Source: an uncultured Tropicimonas sp. (GTDB lineage Bacteria; Pseudomonadota; Alphaproteobacteria; Rhodobacterales; Rhodobacteraceae). Taken from it: a stretch of 64,000 bases of DNA. Shown piece after piece: positions 46,047 through 55,591 of this stretch; position 1 is the stretch's first letter, and every line of letters begins with the position of its first letter. The position numbers were made by a program, and so were the translations under genes. The stretch is taken from assembly GCA_947497945.1 (NCBI GenBank), contig CANMIP010000004.1:213267-277266 (forward strand). The letters are read 5' to 3'. Below the pieces are notes generated by a model that was not told where the DNA came from, did not search any database, and saw only the letters and a program-made list of their open reading frames with translations.

Positions 46047-48197
46047 TCAGTCTCCTGCCTGTTGTTTTACCTTGCGCCGATAGGCGTGCAGCAAGGGTTC
46101 GGTATAGCCCGAGGGCTGCTTGGCCCCGAGCAGGATCAGGTCCCGCGCGGCCCGGAAGGCCAGCCCGTCACACGCCGGCGCCATCGGCACATAGGCCGGA
46201 TCGCCAGCATTCTGCCCGTCAACCTTGGCCGCCATCCGGCGCAGGCTCTCGAGCACCTGGGCCTCGTCGACAATCCCGTGCATCAACCAGTTGGCGAGGA
46301 TCTGCGACGAGATCCGCAGCGTCGCCCGGTCCTCCATCAGCGCCACGTCGTCGATATCGGGCACCTTCGAACAGCCGACGCCCTGGTCCACCCAGCGGAC
46401 AACATAGCCGAGGATCGACTGACAGTTATTGTCGAGCCCGTGCCGGATCTCCTCCGGCGATAGTTCGCGCCCGCGCAGGATCGGCGGGGTGAGCAGCGCC
46501 TCCCGGCTGGCCGCCTGCCTCTCGGCGATTTCCTTCAGGCGGTCGAACACATCGACCTGGTGATAATGGGTGGCATGCAGGGTCGCGGCCGTCGGCGAGG
46601 GCACCCAGGCGGTCGTGGCCCCGGACATCGGATGCCCGATCTTGGCCTCCAGCATCTCGGCCATGTCATCGGGCTTGGCCCACATGCCCTTGCCGATCTG
46701 CCCGCGCCCGCCAAGCCCGGTCGCCACGCCGGCATCGACATTGTTGTCCTCATAGGCCAACAGCCAGGGCGCGGATTTCATCTCCTCCTTGGGGATCACC
46801 GGACCGAGCCGCATGCTGGTGTGGATCTCGTCGCCGGTCCGGTCGAGGAAGCCGGTATTGATGAACATCAACCGGTCCTTCACCTGGCGGATGCACTCGA
46901 CCAGGTTCACCGAGGTCCGCCGCTCTTCGTCCATCACGCCCAGCTTCACGCTGTTGCGCGGCAGGCCGAGAATCTCCTCCACCCGCCCGTACAAAGTGTT
47001 CGCGAAGGCGACCTCCTCGGGGCCGTGCATCTTCGGCTTGACGACATAGACCGAGCCGGTCTCCGAGTTGCGATCCTCGGCGCGGGCAAAATCATGCAGG
47101 GCGGCGGTGACCGTGAACAGCGCATCGAGGATGCCCTCGGGCACTTCCTGCCCGTCGACCAGCACCGCATCACTTGTCATCAGGTGCCCGACATTGCGCA
47201 CCAGCGCCAGCGAGCGCCCCTTGAGCACCATCGGCGTGCCATCCGGCGCGTGGAACTGGCGGTCCTTGGCAAGCGTCCGGTGAACCGTCTTGCCGCCCTT
47301 CTCGAAGGCCTCGGACAGCGTCCCGTCCATCAGGCCGAGCCAGTTGGAATAGGCCAGAACCTTGTCCGCGGCATCCACGGCGGCGACGGAATCCTCGCAA
47401 TCATGGATCGAAGTGATGGCGCTTTCCAGCACCACGTCGCGCAGCCCCGAGGCGCTGGCAGCCCCCACCGGATGCGCGGGATCGATCACCAGCTCGATAT
47501 GCAAGCCGTTGTTGCGCAGAAGGTAGGAGGCCCCGGCCTCGCTCTCGCTGTAGCCGACAAAGGCGTCGGGCCGGACCAGCCCGGTCTCCGCCCCGCCGAT
47601 CTCCGCCACGAGGGTCGCGCCCCGGCGGCGATAGGCGGTGACATCGGCATGTGACCCGTCCGCCAGCGGAACGGCGCGGTCGAGGAAGGCGGCGGCCCAG
47701 GCGACCGCCTCTGCGCCGCGCGCAGCGTCATAGCCCGTGCCGGTTGGCGCACCGGGCAGCGCATCCGTGCCGTAGAGCGCGTCATAGAGCGAGCGCCAGC
47801 GGGAGTTCGCCGCGTTCAGCGCGTAGCGGGCATTGGTGACCGGCACGACGAGCTGCGGCCCGGCAATATCGCTAATCTCGGGATCCGCATTCACGGTGCC
47901 GACCGTGAAAGGCGCCCCCTCAGGCTGGAGATAACCGATCTCCTCAAGAAAGCTCCGATAGGCGTCGGGTTCGAAGGGCTGACCCTTCTGGCCTTCGGCC
48001 CAATCGTCCAGCTTCGCCTGAAGCCCAGCGCGGACCTCCAGAAGACGGCGGTTCTCGCCCGCCAGCTCCACGAGCAGGCTGGACAGCCCATTCCAGAACG
48101 TTTCGCTGGAGATCGCCGTCCCCGGCAAGAGCCTGTTCTCGGCAAAATCGGCAAGTTCGGTGGCAACCTGTAGCCCGGCGCGCTCGCAATAACTCAT
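46047..48197 (-). CDS. glcB: Malate synthase G
   Basis: A 716-residue enzyme joining acetyl-CoA and glyoxylate to malate. Family stretches include VLESAITSIHDCEDSVAAVDA (acidic metal site), MDGTLSEAFEKGGK, the GLGGRGQIGKGMWA region and the C-terminal DNNCQSILGYVVRWVDQGVGCSKVPDI with the catalytic Asp. I start it at MSYCERAG; the frame runs on upstream through the divergent promoter region without similarity. It is divergent from an IclR-family gene. Confidence 0.97.
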   Translation of the reverse strand: MSYCERAGLQVATELADFAENRLLPGTAISSETFWNGLSSLLVELAGENRRLLEVRAGLQAKLDDWAEGQKGQPFEPDAYRSFLEEIGYLQPEGAPFTVGTVNADPEISDIAGPQLVVPVTNARYALNAANSRWRSLYDALYGTDALPGAPTGTGYDAARGAEAVAWAAAFLDRAVPLADGSHADVTAYRRRGATLVAEIGGAETGLVRPDAFVGYSESEAGASYLLRNNGLHIELVIDPAHPVGAASASGLRDVVLESAITSIHDCEDSVAAVDAADKVLAYSNWLGLMDGTLSEAFEKGGKTVHRTLAKDRQFHAPDGTPMVLKGRSLALVRNVGHLMTSDAVLVDGQEVPEGILDALFTVTAALHDFARAEDRNSETGSVYVVKPKMHGPEEVAFANTLYGRVEEILGLPRNSVKLGVMDEERRTSVNLVECIRQVKDRLMFINTGFLDRTGDEIHTSMRLGPVIPKEEMKSAPWLLAYEDNNVDAGVATGLGGRGQIGKGMWAKPDDMAEMLEAKIGHPMSGATTAWVPSPTAATLHATHYHQVDVFDRLKEIAERQAASREALLTPPILRGRELSPEEIRHGLDNNCQSILGYVVRWVDQGVGCSKVPDIDDVALMEDRATLRISSQILANWLMHGIVDEAQVLESLRRMAAKVDGQNAGDPAYVPMAPACDGLAFRAARDLILLGAKQPSGYTEPLLHAYRRKVKQQAGD

Positions 48198-48265
48198 TCT
48201 TGTCTCTCCTCTTTGAAATACAGGTAGTGAAGGCTGGCCTCCGGGATCAATTTCAGGGATCATCT

Positions 48266-48282
48266 TTCCCACGATGCGGGAA
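48266..48282. promoter_or_regulatory. Candidate IclR-type inverted repeat
   Basis: TTCCC-N7-GGGAA in the 102-base region between glcB and the divergent IclR gene. It is close to the regulator start and the only obvious inverted repeat there. Found by eye. Confidence 0.35.
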
Positions 48283-48299
48283 GGTTTGGGGAGGACAGG

Positions 48300-49154
48300 A
48301 TGCGGATTTCGGAAACGGTGGGGACGGGCGTCGTCCAGTCGGTGGACCGTGCGCTTGCCCTGCTGGAGGCGCTCGCGGAGCATTCGGGCGGGGCCAGCCT
48401 GTCGGATCTTGCGCGCAGCGTGAACCTTCCGACCTCGACCGCGCATCGGCTCCTGACCACATTGCAGATGCGCGGCTTCGTCACCCATGAGGCGCATTCG
48501 GGCCATTGGGTCATCGGTCATCGCGCCTTTTCGGTCGGCGAGAGCTTTTCGCATTATGCCAATATCGTCGCCTCCGCGCGCCCGTTCCTGCGCCAGTTGC
48601 GGGACCTGACGCGGGAAACGGCCAATCTCGGCGTCGTGGAAAGCGAGGATGCCGTGACCATCGCCCAGGCCGAGAGCCGGGAAATCAAGCGCGCCATTGC
48701 CCCGCCGGGCGGAAGGGTGCCGATCCTGAATTCCGGGATGGGAAAGGCGATCATCGCAACATGGCCGGATGACGCCATCGAGACATTGATCACCCGCCAG
48801 GGGCTCCGGCCAATGACCGCGAACAGCCTGCGCAGCCTGGACCAGGTGATGCGCGAGGTAACGGAAATCCGCGCGCAGGGTTTCGCCATCGACAACGAGG
48901 AATATCTCGTCGGCATGCGCTGCGTCGCCGCCGTGGTCCTGTCTCCCGCTGGCGATCCGGTTGCCGCGGTCTCGGTCTCCGGCGTGGCGCAGCGGGTCGC
49001 GGTGGACCGCGTTGACACGATTGCGGAGATCGTCCGGGAGACGGCCGAGGATCTGAGCGCCGCCCTCGGCGGAAACGGCCGCCAGGGCGAGGCGCCGGAC
49101 CCTGTCAGTACAACCCGGCGACGCGGGCGCGCAGCTGCGTCAGGGCGAGAATGA
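48300..49154 (+). CDS. IclR-family transcriptional regulator
   Basis: A 284-residue regulator with an N-terminal winged helix (SLSDLARSVNLPTSTAHRLL) and a GAF-like effector domain (ILNSGMGKAIIATW, DNEEYLVGMRCVAAVV). Many relatives sense glyoxylate or allantoin-pathway acids; the divergent malate synthase G gene fits that. The last 50 bases overlap the end of the convergent ketopantoate-reductase-like gene, and the Arg/Ala-rich tail coded there may be a late extension. Confidence 0.9.
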   Translation: MRISETVGTGVVQSVDRALALLEALAEHSGGASLSDLARSVNLPTSTAHRLLTTLQMRGFVTHEAHSGHWVIGHRAFSVGESFSHYANIVASARPFLRQLRDLTRETANLGVVESEDAVTIAQAESREIKRAIAPPGGRVPILNSGMGKAIIATWPDDAIETLITRQGLRPMTANSLRSLDQVMREVTEIRAQGFAIDNEEYLVGMRCVAAVVLSPAGDPVAAVSVSGVAQRVAVDRVDTIAEIVRETAEDLSAALGGNGRQGEAPDPVSTTRRRGRAAASGRE

Positions 49155-50082
49155 TATCCACGGTCGGCGTCGGCGTGCCGGTCAGGCGCCCGAGTTCCTG
49201 CACCGAGGCCACAAGTGCATCGATTTCCATCGGCCGCCCGAGCTCCAGGTCCTGCAGCATCGAGGTGCGATGCGCCCCGACCTCGGCGCCCGCCTCGATG
49301 CGCCGGTCCACGTCGATCGGAAAACGGACGCCCAGCGTCTCGGCGATAGTCTGAGCCTCGACCATCATCTGCCGGACAACCGGGCGACAGCCCGGATCGG
49401 TGCAGAGCTGCTCCAGCGTCGCATGGGTCAGGGCCGAGATCGGGTTGAACGACAGGTTGCCCCAGAGCTTGACCCAGATCTCGTCGCGAATGCGGGGGCG
49501 GACAGGGGCTTTCAGCCCGGCCTTGGTCATGATGGCCGAGAGCGCCTTCGCCCGTTCGGATTTCGATCCGTCCGGCTCGCCAAGGGAGAACCGGTTGCCC
49601 TCGATATGCCGGATCACACCGGGCTCGCGCACCTCGGCGGCGGGATAGACCACGCAGCCCAGCATCCGGTCCGGCCCGAACCCGTTCCACTGCGTGTCAC
49701 CGGGGTCGACCGTGGCGAGACGGGTGCCGTCCAACGCGCCGCCAATGTCGTGAAAATACCACCAGGGCAGCCCGTTGACCGCCCAGACAATTGTCGTGTC
49801 CGGTCCCAGCAATGGCTGTATCCGATCGACCACCGCCGGCACGGAATGCGCCTTGAGCGTGACGATGACATAGTCCTGCGGGCCGAGGTCAGCCGGATTC
49901 TCGGAGGCCGTGACCGGCAGCGCCTCGGCGGGCTGGCCGTTCTCCTCCAGCACGAGGCCGCGGGATTGCATTGCGGCCAGGTGGGCGCCGCGCGCCACGA
50001 GACTCACCTCGGCCTCCGTCCGCGCCAGCCGGGCGCCGAGAAAACCGCCGATCGCACCGGCACCGAAGATGCAGATCTTCAT
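49105..50082 (-). CDS. Ketopantoate reductase family (ApbA/PanE-like) dehydrogenase
   Basis: A 325-residue NADPH-dependent dehydrogenase. The Rossmann motif is FGAGAIGG, and the central Lys is in VTLKAHSV. The C-terminal helical domain contains KLWGNLSFNPISAL, where the family keeps Lys and Asn. True PanE makes pantoate, but the position at the end of a catabolic operon suggests a different 2-oxo or 2-hydroxy acid. It starts three bases after the CoA-ligase gene. Confidence 0.85.
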   Translation of the reverse strand: MKICIFGAGAIGGFLGARLARTEAEVSLVARGAHLAAMQSRGLVLEENGQPAEALPVTASENPADLGPQDYVIVTLKAHSVPAVVDRIQPLLGPDTTIVWAVNGLPWWYFHDIGGALDGTRLATVDPGDTQWNGFGPDRMLGCVVYPAAEVREPGVIRHIEGNRFSLGEPDGSKSERAKALSAIMTKAGLKAPVRPRIRDEIWVKLWGNLSFNPISALTHATLEQLCTDPGCRPVVRQMMVEAQTIAETLGVRFPIDVDRRIEAGAEVGAHRTSMLQDLELGRPMEIDALVASVQELGRLTGTPTPTVDIILALTQLRARVAGLY

Positions 50083-50085
50083 CCC

Positions 50086-51624
50086 CTACCCTCCGGTCAG
50101 CCCGAGCTTTTCGGCCAGCCCGATCCGCTGCACCTTGCCGGTTGCCCCTTTCGGGATCTCCTCGAGCACCACCACCTTGCGCGGCACCTTGAAATCGGCC
50201 AGCCGGCTGGTGGCAAAATCCCGGACATCGCGGCTCTCGAGCGTCGCATTCTCACGCGGCACGACGGCCGCGGCAATCTCTTCGCCCAGCTTGTCATGCG
50301 GGATCGCAAAGGTGACGGCCTGGGCGATGTCGGGATGCTCCAGGAGGATGGAATCGACCTCCAGCGGGCTGATCTTTTCGCCGCCGCGGTTGATGATTTC
50401 CTTCAGTCGGCCGGTGAGGCTCAGGTAGCCTTTGGCGTCAAAGGTTCCCTGGTCGCCGGTGCGGAACCACCGCTTCCCATCCGCTGCGAAGAAGTTCTTC
50501 GCGTTTGCCTCGGGATTCCCTTCGTAGCCCGGGGTCACGTTGGGACCGGATATCACCACTTCGCCGATGGACGAACCGTCGAGCAGAGCGTTTTCGGCCT
50601 CGCTTGCGATCCGCACCTCCGGCCCGGCCGGCAGGCCGACCGCGCCCGGTTTCTGCGCGCCGCTTCCAAGCGGGTTGCAGGTCATCTGGTGGGCGGCCTC
50701 GGTCATCCCGTAGGCCTCGATCACCGGGGCGGCAAAAGTCTCCTCCAGGCTGCGCATGACCGGCGCCGGAAGCGAGGCCGAGGAGGACCGCAGGAAGCGC
50801 AGCCCGGCCTGTTCGATGATCTCGCGGTTGCGCCCGGCCCGCGAAAGGATCGCCTGGTGCATGGTCGGAACGGCGGTGTACCAGGTCGCCTCGCTCGCCT
50901 GGAGCTGCGAGAAGAACCGCAGGGCGTTGAAGCCCGCGGAACACCAGATCGACCCGCCCGCGGCGAGCGTTGCCGAAACCGCGGCGATCAGCCCGTGGAT
51001 GTGAAAGAGCGGCATCACGTTGAGGCACCGGTCCACCGGGGTGAGGCCAAGCGAGCGCGCGACATTTCCGGCCGACGCCACGATATTGGCCTGCGTCAGC
51101 GGCACGATCTTGGGCCGCGAGGTCGTGCCCGAGGTATGGAGGATCAGCGCGATATCGTCCGAGACCGGCGGGGCGTTGTCGAGCGGGTCTTCCGCGTCGC
51201 CTTCGGCCTTCAGCGTGAAGGCACCAGCGGCCGCGTCACCGCCGCTCACCAGGCGCAGGATACGAAGACCGAACCTGCCCGCCGCCGCCAGCGCCGGGCC
51301 GTCATACTCCTCCGCGACCACCAGCGCCTTCGCGTTCAGGTCGCCGAGATAGAACTCGAACTCCTCCTGGCGGTAGCCCGGATTGAGCGGAGCCGTGGTT
51401 GCGACCTGCGCGATGGCAATGAAGGCCGCTGCCATCTCGGGACCGTTCGGCAGGACGATGGCGACCCGGTCGCCGCGCCCGATCCCTGCCGCGTGCAGGG
51501 ATGACCGCGTTTCTTCGGCCAGCCCCGCCAAACCGGCATAGGTCAACCAGGGGCGATTTTCGCCCCCTATTGCCGGCGCATCGCCGGGATGGCCGGCAAG
51601 AAGGCCTGCTATCGTGTTCGTCAT
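50086..51624 (-). CDS. Acyl-CoA ligase, oxalate-CoA-ligase-like
   Basis: A 512-residue AMP-forming ligase. The P-loop is HTSGTTSRPKIVP, the adenine motif EAYGMTEAAHQM, the hinge TGRLKEIINRGGEKISP and the catalytic Lys GATGKVQR. The block FLRSSSASLPAPVM, together with the EAYGMTEAAHQMT segment, strongly resembles the plant AAE3/yeast Pcs60 oxalyl-CoA synthetases. An oxalate or related short diacid substrate is therefore plausible (inference). No oxalyl-CoA decarboxylase or reductase lies nearby. Confidence 0.85.
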   Translation of the reverse strand: MTNTIAGLLAGHPGDAPAIGGENRPWLTYAGLAGLAEETRSSLHAAGIGRGDRVAIVLPNGPEMAAAFIAIAQVATTAPLNPGYRQEEFEFYLGDLNAKALVVAEEYDGPALAAAGRFGLRILRLVSGGDAAAGAFTLKAEGDAEDPLDNAPPVSDDIALILHTSGTTSRPKIVPLTQANIVASAGNVARSLGLTPVDRCLNVMPLFHIHGLIAAVSATLAAGGSIWCSAGFNALRFFSQLQASEATWYTAVPTMHQAILSRAGRNREIIEQAGLRFLRSSSASLPAPVMRSLEETFAAPVIEAYGMTEAAHQMTCNPLGSGAQKPGAVGLPAGPEVRIASEAENALLDGSSIGEVVISGPNVTPGYEGNPEANAKNFFAADGKRWFRTGDQGTFDAKGYLSLTGRLKEIINRGGEKISPLEVDSILLEHPDIAQAVTFAIPHDKLGEEIAAAVVPRENATLESRDVRDFATSRLADFKVPRKVVVLEEIPKGATGKVQRIGLAEKLGLTGG

Positions 51625-51677
51625 GATGTATCCGCAGTTCAGATGCCCCGTCGCCGGAGCCCAAAGGGTGGTGGGGA

Positions 51678-52361
51678 TCAGACTACAGTGATGGAGATCT
51701 CGCCGACACCCTCGACGGTTCCGACCATGACATCACCCTTCGTGACCGCCGCGACACCGGCAGGCGTGCCCGACATGATCAGGTCCCCGGCCGCCAGTTC
51801 GTAATACTCGGACAGGTAGTTGATCATCTCCGGCACTTTCCAGATCATCTGGTTGAGATCGCCAGTCTGGCGGGTGTCTCCGTTGACTTTCAGCTCGACG
51901 CGGCCAGCATCGGGATGTCCGATCTTCTCCGCAGGCACCAACGGCCCCATCGGGGCGGAATGCTCGAAGGCTTTCCCGATCTCCCAGGGGCGGCCCATCT
52001 TCTTCATCTGCCCCTGCAGGTCACGGCGGGTCATGTCGAGCCCGACGCCGTAGCCATAGACATGGGACAGCGCGTCATCGAGGGAAATGTTCCGCCCACC
52101 GGATTTCAGGGCAACGATCATCTCGATCTCGTGATGCACGTCGCTGGTATGCGGCGGGTAGATGAAGTCGCCCGAGACATCGACATTGTCCGGGTTCTTC
52201 TGGAAAAAGAAGGGCGGCTCGCGATCCGGGTCATGCCCCATCTCGATCGCGTGGTCGGCATAGTTGCGGCCGATGCAGTAGATCCGACGGATCGGGAAGG
52301 TCGCCTCCGTCCCCTCGATCGGGAGCGTGGCCTGGCGCGGAGGATCGATTACATATCCCAT
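51678..52361 (-). CDS. Fumarylacetoacetate hydrolase family protein (short form)
   Basis: A 227-residue FAH-fold protein. The metal-binding acidic set is visible in DVHHEIEMIVAL and GYGVGLDMTRRDLQ, and the C-terminal SGTPAGVAAVTKGD is conserved. The family covers C-C bond hydrolases, oxaloacetate decarboxylases and dehydratases. A second, longer FAH protein begins the same operon. The substrate is unknown. Confidence 0.9.
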   Translation of the reverse strand: MGYVIDPPRQATLPIEGTEATFPIRRIYCIGRNYADHAIEMGHDPDREPPFFFQKNPDNVDVSGDFIYPPHTSDVHHEIEMIVALKSGGRNISLDDALSHVYGYGVGLDMTRRDLQGQMKKMGRPWEIGKAFEHSAPMGPLVPAEKIGHPDAGRVELKVNGDTRQTGDLNQMIWKVPEMINYLSEYYELAAGDLIMSGTPAGVAAVTKGDVMVGTVEGVGEISITVV

Positions 52362-52443
52362 TGTATTTCCTTTCGTTTATTTCAGCCCGGCACGCTGGCC
52401 AGGGTCTTGTATGATGCAGGGCGGTCGGACACCGCGGGTGCTG

Positions 52444-53508
52444 TCAGAGCTCCGCGAATGCCGGCAGTCCAAGTTCGCCGGCAATGTCGTTCAGCGTCCG
52501 CACCAGGTTGGGATGGAGCGGAATGCCATTGGTCGAGCGGTCGTCTTGAATGTCGCCGCGCTGCTGTCCCGGAATCCTGACAGGCGAATGCCCGGGCAGG
52601 GGCGTGGACTCCCGGAAATCCCGGAAGATCCCGTCGATCGAAGCCCTGAACACCTCCGGGTCGCCGAAAGCCGCAATCGAGAGCGCGGCCACGAACTGCC
52701 CGGTATTGGTCGCGCTCGTCGTGTCCTTCGAGAAGTTGACGACATCCTTGCCGAAGGCCGCGCCATTGAGCGTGCCGCCGAGCAAGCCGATCGCCATGGC
52801 CAGGCCATAGCCCTTTGCCCCTCCGATCGGGACCAGGAGGCCTTCGCTCTGCCGGGTCGGGTCCGTCATGGGATTGCCGTCCCGGTCGATCATCCAGCCC
52901 TCCGGCATGGGTTCGCCCCGCTGCGCCAGCACCTTGATCTTGCCTGCGGCGGCGGTGGTGGTCGCCATGTCCAGCACGAAGGGAGGCGCATCGCCGCCGG
53001 GGACCGAGATCGCGATCGGGTTGGTCCCAAGCAGCAGGTCGAGCCCACCGAAGGGCGGCACGTGATTTGCGCTGCCGACCGCGCCGACAATTCCGATCAT
53101 GCCGGCTTCCGCGATCCGGTTGACATAGAGCGAGGCGGGGCCGGCATGGTTGCCATTCCGAACCCCGACCCAGCCAATGCCGTGTTCCCCGGCCTTCGTG
53201 ATGGCCAGATCCGTTGCGAAGCCCATCCCCAGGTGCCCCAGCCCGTCGCCACCATCGACAAGCGCGGTCGCTGTGGTCTCCGTCAGGACCTTCACCTCGG
53301 CCTGCGCCCTGGTTCCACCATCGCGCAAGCGGTTGACATATTGCCGGAGCCGAAAGGCCCCGTGGGTGTCATAGCCCAGCAAATCGGCCCGGGTCATGAG
53401 CTCCGCGACCTGGCGGGCGTCGGTTTCCGGAACATCCAGGGCGATGAACGCGGATGACAGGAACGCCGCCAGGTCGTCGGCTCGATAGGTTCTTTGGTCT
53501 TCAGTCAC
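52444..53508 (-). CDS. Ldh-family (malate/L-sulfolactate/ureidoglycolate-type) dehydrogenase
   Basis: A 354-residue NAD(P)-dependent oxidoreductase of the MDH-type-2/Ldh family, unrelated to Rossmann-fold lactate dehydrogenases. Family motifs are GYDTHGAFRLRQYV with the active His, VRNGNHAG, FGGLDLLLGTNPIAISVP and the late GGAKGYGLAMAIGLL. It oxidises a 2-hydroxy acid. A decayed homologue lies directly upstream, so this copy may have replaced it. Confidence 0.9.
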   Translation of the reverse strand: MTEDQRTYRADDLAAFLSSAFIALDVPETDARQVAELMTRADLLGYDTHGAFRLRQYVNRLRDGGTRAQAEVKVLTETTATALVDGGDGLGHLGMGFATDLAITKAGEHGIGWVGVRNGNHAGPASLYVNRIAEAGMIGIVGAVGSANHVPPFGGLDLLLGTNPIAISVPGGDAPPFVLDMATTTAAAGKIKVLAQRGEPMPEGWMIDRDGNPMTDPTRQSEGLLVPIGGAKGYGLAMAIGLLGGTLNGAAFGKDVVNFSKDTTSATNTGQFVAALSIAAFGDPEVFRASIDGIFRDFRESTPLPGHSPVRIPGQQRGDIQDDRSTNGIPLHPNLVRTLNDIAGELGLPAFAEL

Positions 53509-53547
53509 TTTACTCTGATACCTTCGCAGGAGTTAAATCTGCAGTCG

Positions 53548-53929
53548 CTATATCCGGGTGCCCGCATAGCACCTCAGCTTGCTCTCAACCCGACCGCACC
53601 CGGCGGTGCGGGCCTTCATGATGGCGAGAGTGCGGGCCGCAGACATGGCGCGGTGCCCGGGGCCGTCGTCACAATCGATCAAGGCGGCGGCGGTCGTCCG
53701 ATGCTCCACGCTGATGAAGAGCGTTGGGTTGCATCCGCCGCAAGACAGGCGCGCCAGGTATTGGCGACGGCGAAACACGCAATGCCTGCCATAACCAGAG
53801 ATACTGGCTTCGACCATGAGAGTGGCGACCTTGACCGCATCTTCTTCCGGCACGCCCTTCACTCCGAGCGCCGCGCGCCACGAGGTTACGCAGGCTGCCG
53901 GCAGAGATGGAGACAGCTTCAGTGGTCAT
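53548..53929 (-). pseudogene. Decayed N-terminal fragment of an Ldh-family dehydrogenase
   Basis: The ATG at its start overlaps the stop of the ABC permease gene, as for a coupled cistron. After about 22 codons (MTTEAVSISAGSLRNLVAR) the similarity moves to another frame (VPEEDAVKVATLMVEAS, then ISVEHRTTAAALID), which shows a frameshift near 53862. Conserved residues are damaged: GYDTHG has become GYGRHC and NHAG has become CYAG. The reading stops after about 125 codons where a working enzyme would have over 340. Its relation to the intact gene downstream is clear by eye. Confidence 0.82.
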
Positions 53930-54785
53930 GGGCGCCAACCCGTTCCTTGTGCCAGAACACGATCTTGCGCTGCGACCAGGTCACGGCGGCGTAGACGGCC
54001 AGACCGACCAGGCTGAGATAGAGGATCAGGGAGAAGACCCGTGGGGTGTTGAGCTGTGAGGCTGCAACCCGGATCAACTCGCCAAAGCCCTTGCCACCGC
54101 CCAGGAACTCGCCCGTAATCGCGCCAGCCATGACGCCGACGGCACCGATCTTGAGCCCGGTGAAGATTTGCGGCAGGCCGGTCGGCAGCTTCATCTTGAT
54201 CAGGGTCTGCATCCGGCTTGCCCCCATCGTCTTGAAAAGCATCCGGGCGTTTTCATCCGCAGCGTGGAGTCCAGCGGCAGTTCCCACGACGATCGGGAAG
54301 GTCGCGATGAAGGCGGCGAGTGCGACCTTGGATTCGATCCCGAAGCCCAGCCAGGCAACAAACAACGGCGCGAAGGCCACTTTCGGCATCGTGTCGATGG
54401 CCACGAGATAGGGCATCACAGCCTTTTCCCCAAAAGCGGTTTCCCCGACGAGGACACCGAACGAGAATCCGAGGGCGATGGCCAGGGCGAAGCCGTACAC
54501 CACTTCCTTGAACGTGATCCAGAGCGCGCCGAGCATGTAGCCCCCGCTCAGGAGGTTCTTGCCGACAAAGACCATGTCCTCCAGCGTTTCCCAAGGGGTA
54601 GGAAGAATGATCGGTGAGACCAGCTCAAAGGCTGTAACGAGGTGCCAGGTCCCGATGAACACCACGAAGACGAATGTCATTGCGATCCAGCGCGGGACGG
54701 AATCGATGAAATGAACTTCCTGCACCCAGACGGTGTCTTGCTCCGTCCCGGGCTCGGAAGCCTGATTGACCTGAACGTCGGTCAC
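53919..54785 (-). CDS. NitT/TauT-type ABC transporter permease
   Basis: A 288-residue inner-membrane permease with about six helices and the EAA loop (NARMLFKTMGASRMQTLIKMKLPTG). It resembles SsuC/TauC. It overlaps the ATPase gene by four bases, and its stop overlaps the start of the decayed dehydrogenase. Confidence 0.93.
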   Translation of the reverse strand: MTDVQVNQASEPGTEQDTVWVQEVHFIDSVPRWIAMTFVFVVFIGTWHLVTAFELVSPIILPTPWETLEDMVFVGKNLLSGGYMLGALWITFKEVVYGFALAIALGFSFGVLVGETAFGEKAVMPYLVAIDTMPKVAFAPLFVAWLGFGIESKVALAAFIATFPIVVGTAAGLHAADENARMLFKTMGASRMQTLIKMKLPTGLPQIFTGLKIGAVGVMAGAITGEFLGGGKGFGELIRVAASQLNTPRVFSLILYLSLVGLAVYAAVTWSQRKIVFWHKERVGAHDH

Positions 54786-55591
54786 ATGTCCTCTCCCTTG
54801 TCCAGAAGTGTTCGGATGTAGTCGACGATTTCGCCGAATTTGGGCGTCGTCATCATGTCGAGTGTGCGCGGTCGCGGCAGGTCTACATCGACGATCTCTG
54901 CAATGCGGCCAGGGCGCGGTTTCATGACCACGATCTCGTCCGACAGGATCACGGCCTCCTGAATCGAATGGGTCACAAGGAACGCCGTTGCGTGCTGTTC
55001 GTTGCAGATCCGCTGCAACTCCATGTTCATCATGTCGCGCGAAAGCTCGTCCAACGCGCTGAAAGGCTCGTCCAGCAGCAGCACGGCCGGTTCCGTGATG
55101 AGCATCCGGCAGATCGCTGCCCGCTGTGCCATTCCGCCCGAAAGCTCGTTCGGATAGACATTCTCGAACCCTTCGAGGCCGACCATCTCAAGAAGATCAT
55201 GCGCCGAGTCGATCGCCTTCTTGGCGGCCGCCTTGCCGTCGCGGATCTCTATCGGCAGGACAATGTTTTCGGCAGCGGTCTTCCAGGGGAAAAGCGTCGC
55301 CTGCTGGAACATCATCCCGATGTCGTGACGGGGGCCGGTTACGGGCTTGGACTGAAGCACCACCCGCCCCTTGGTAGGCGGGATGAGGCCTGCCATGATC
55401 TTGAGAAGTGTCGACTTCCCACATCCGCTCGACCCGATTACGGATGTGAAGCTGCCCTTTCGAAGGGTCAGGCTGACATCCTCAAGCGCAACCACGAGAT
55501 TGCGCGCATAGGTCTTGCTGACATTGTTGAGCTCGTAAACCGGCGCGCCCAAGGGCGCACCGGAATAGTCCTGGGCAAGTGCCGCGTTCAT
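54782..55591 (-). CDS. NitT/TauT-type ABC transporter ATP-binding protein
   Basis: A 269-residue ATPase similar to SsuB/TauB. Walker A is GSSGCGKST, the signature ELSGGMAQR, Walker B AVLLLDEP, and the H-loop FLVTHSIQEA. It drives uptake with the neighbouring permease and binding protein, and overlaps both genes by four bases. Confidence 0.94.
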   Translation of the reverse strand: MNAALAQDYSGAPLGAPVYELNNVSKTYARNLVVALEDVSLTLRKGSFTSVIGSSGCGKSTLLKIMAGLIPPTKGRVVLQSKPVTGPRHDIGMMFQQATLFPWKTAAENIVLPIEIRDGKAAAKKAIDSAHDLLEMVGLEGFENVYPNELSGGMAQRAAICRMLITEPAVLLLDEPFSALDELSRDMMNMELQRICNEQHATAFLVTHSIQEAVILSDEIVVMKPRPGRIAEIVDVDLPRPRTLDMMTTPKFGEIVDYIRTLLDKGEDM

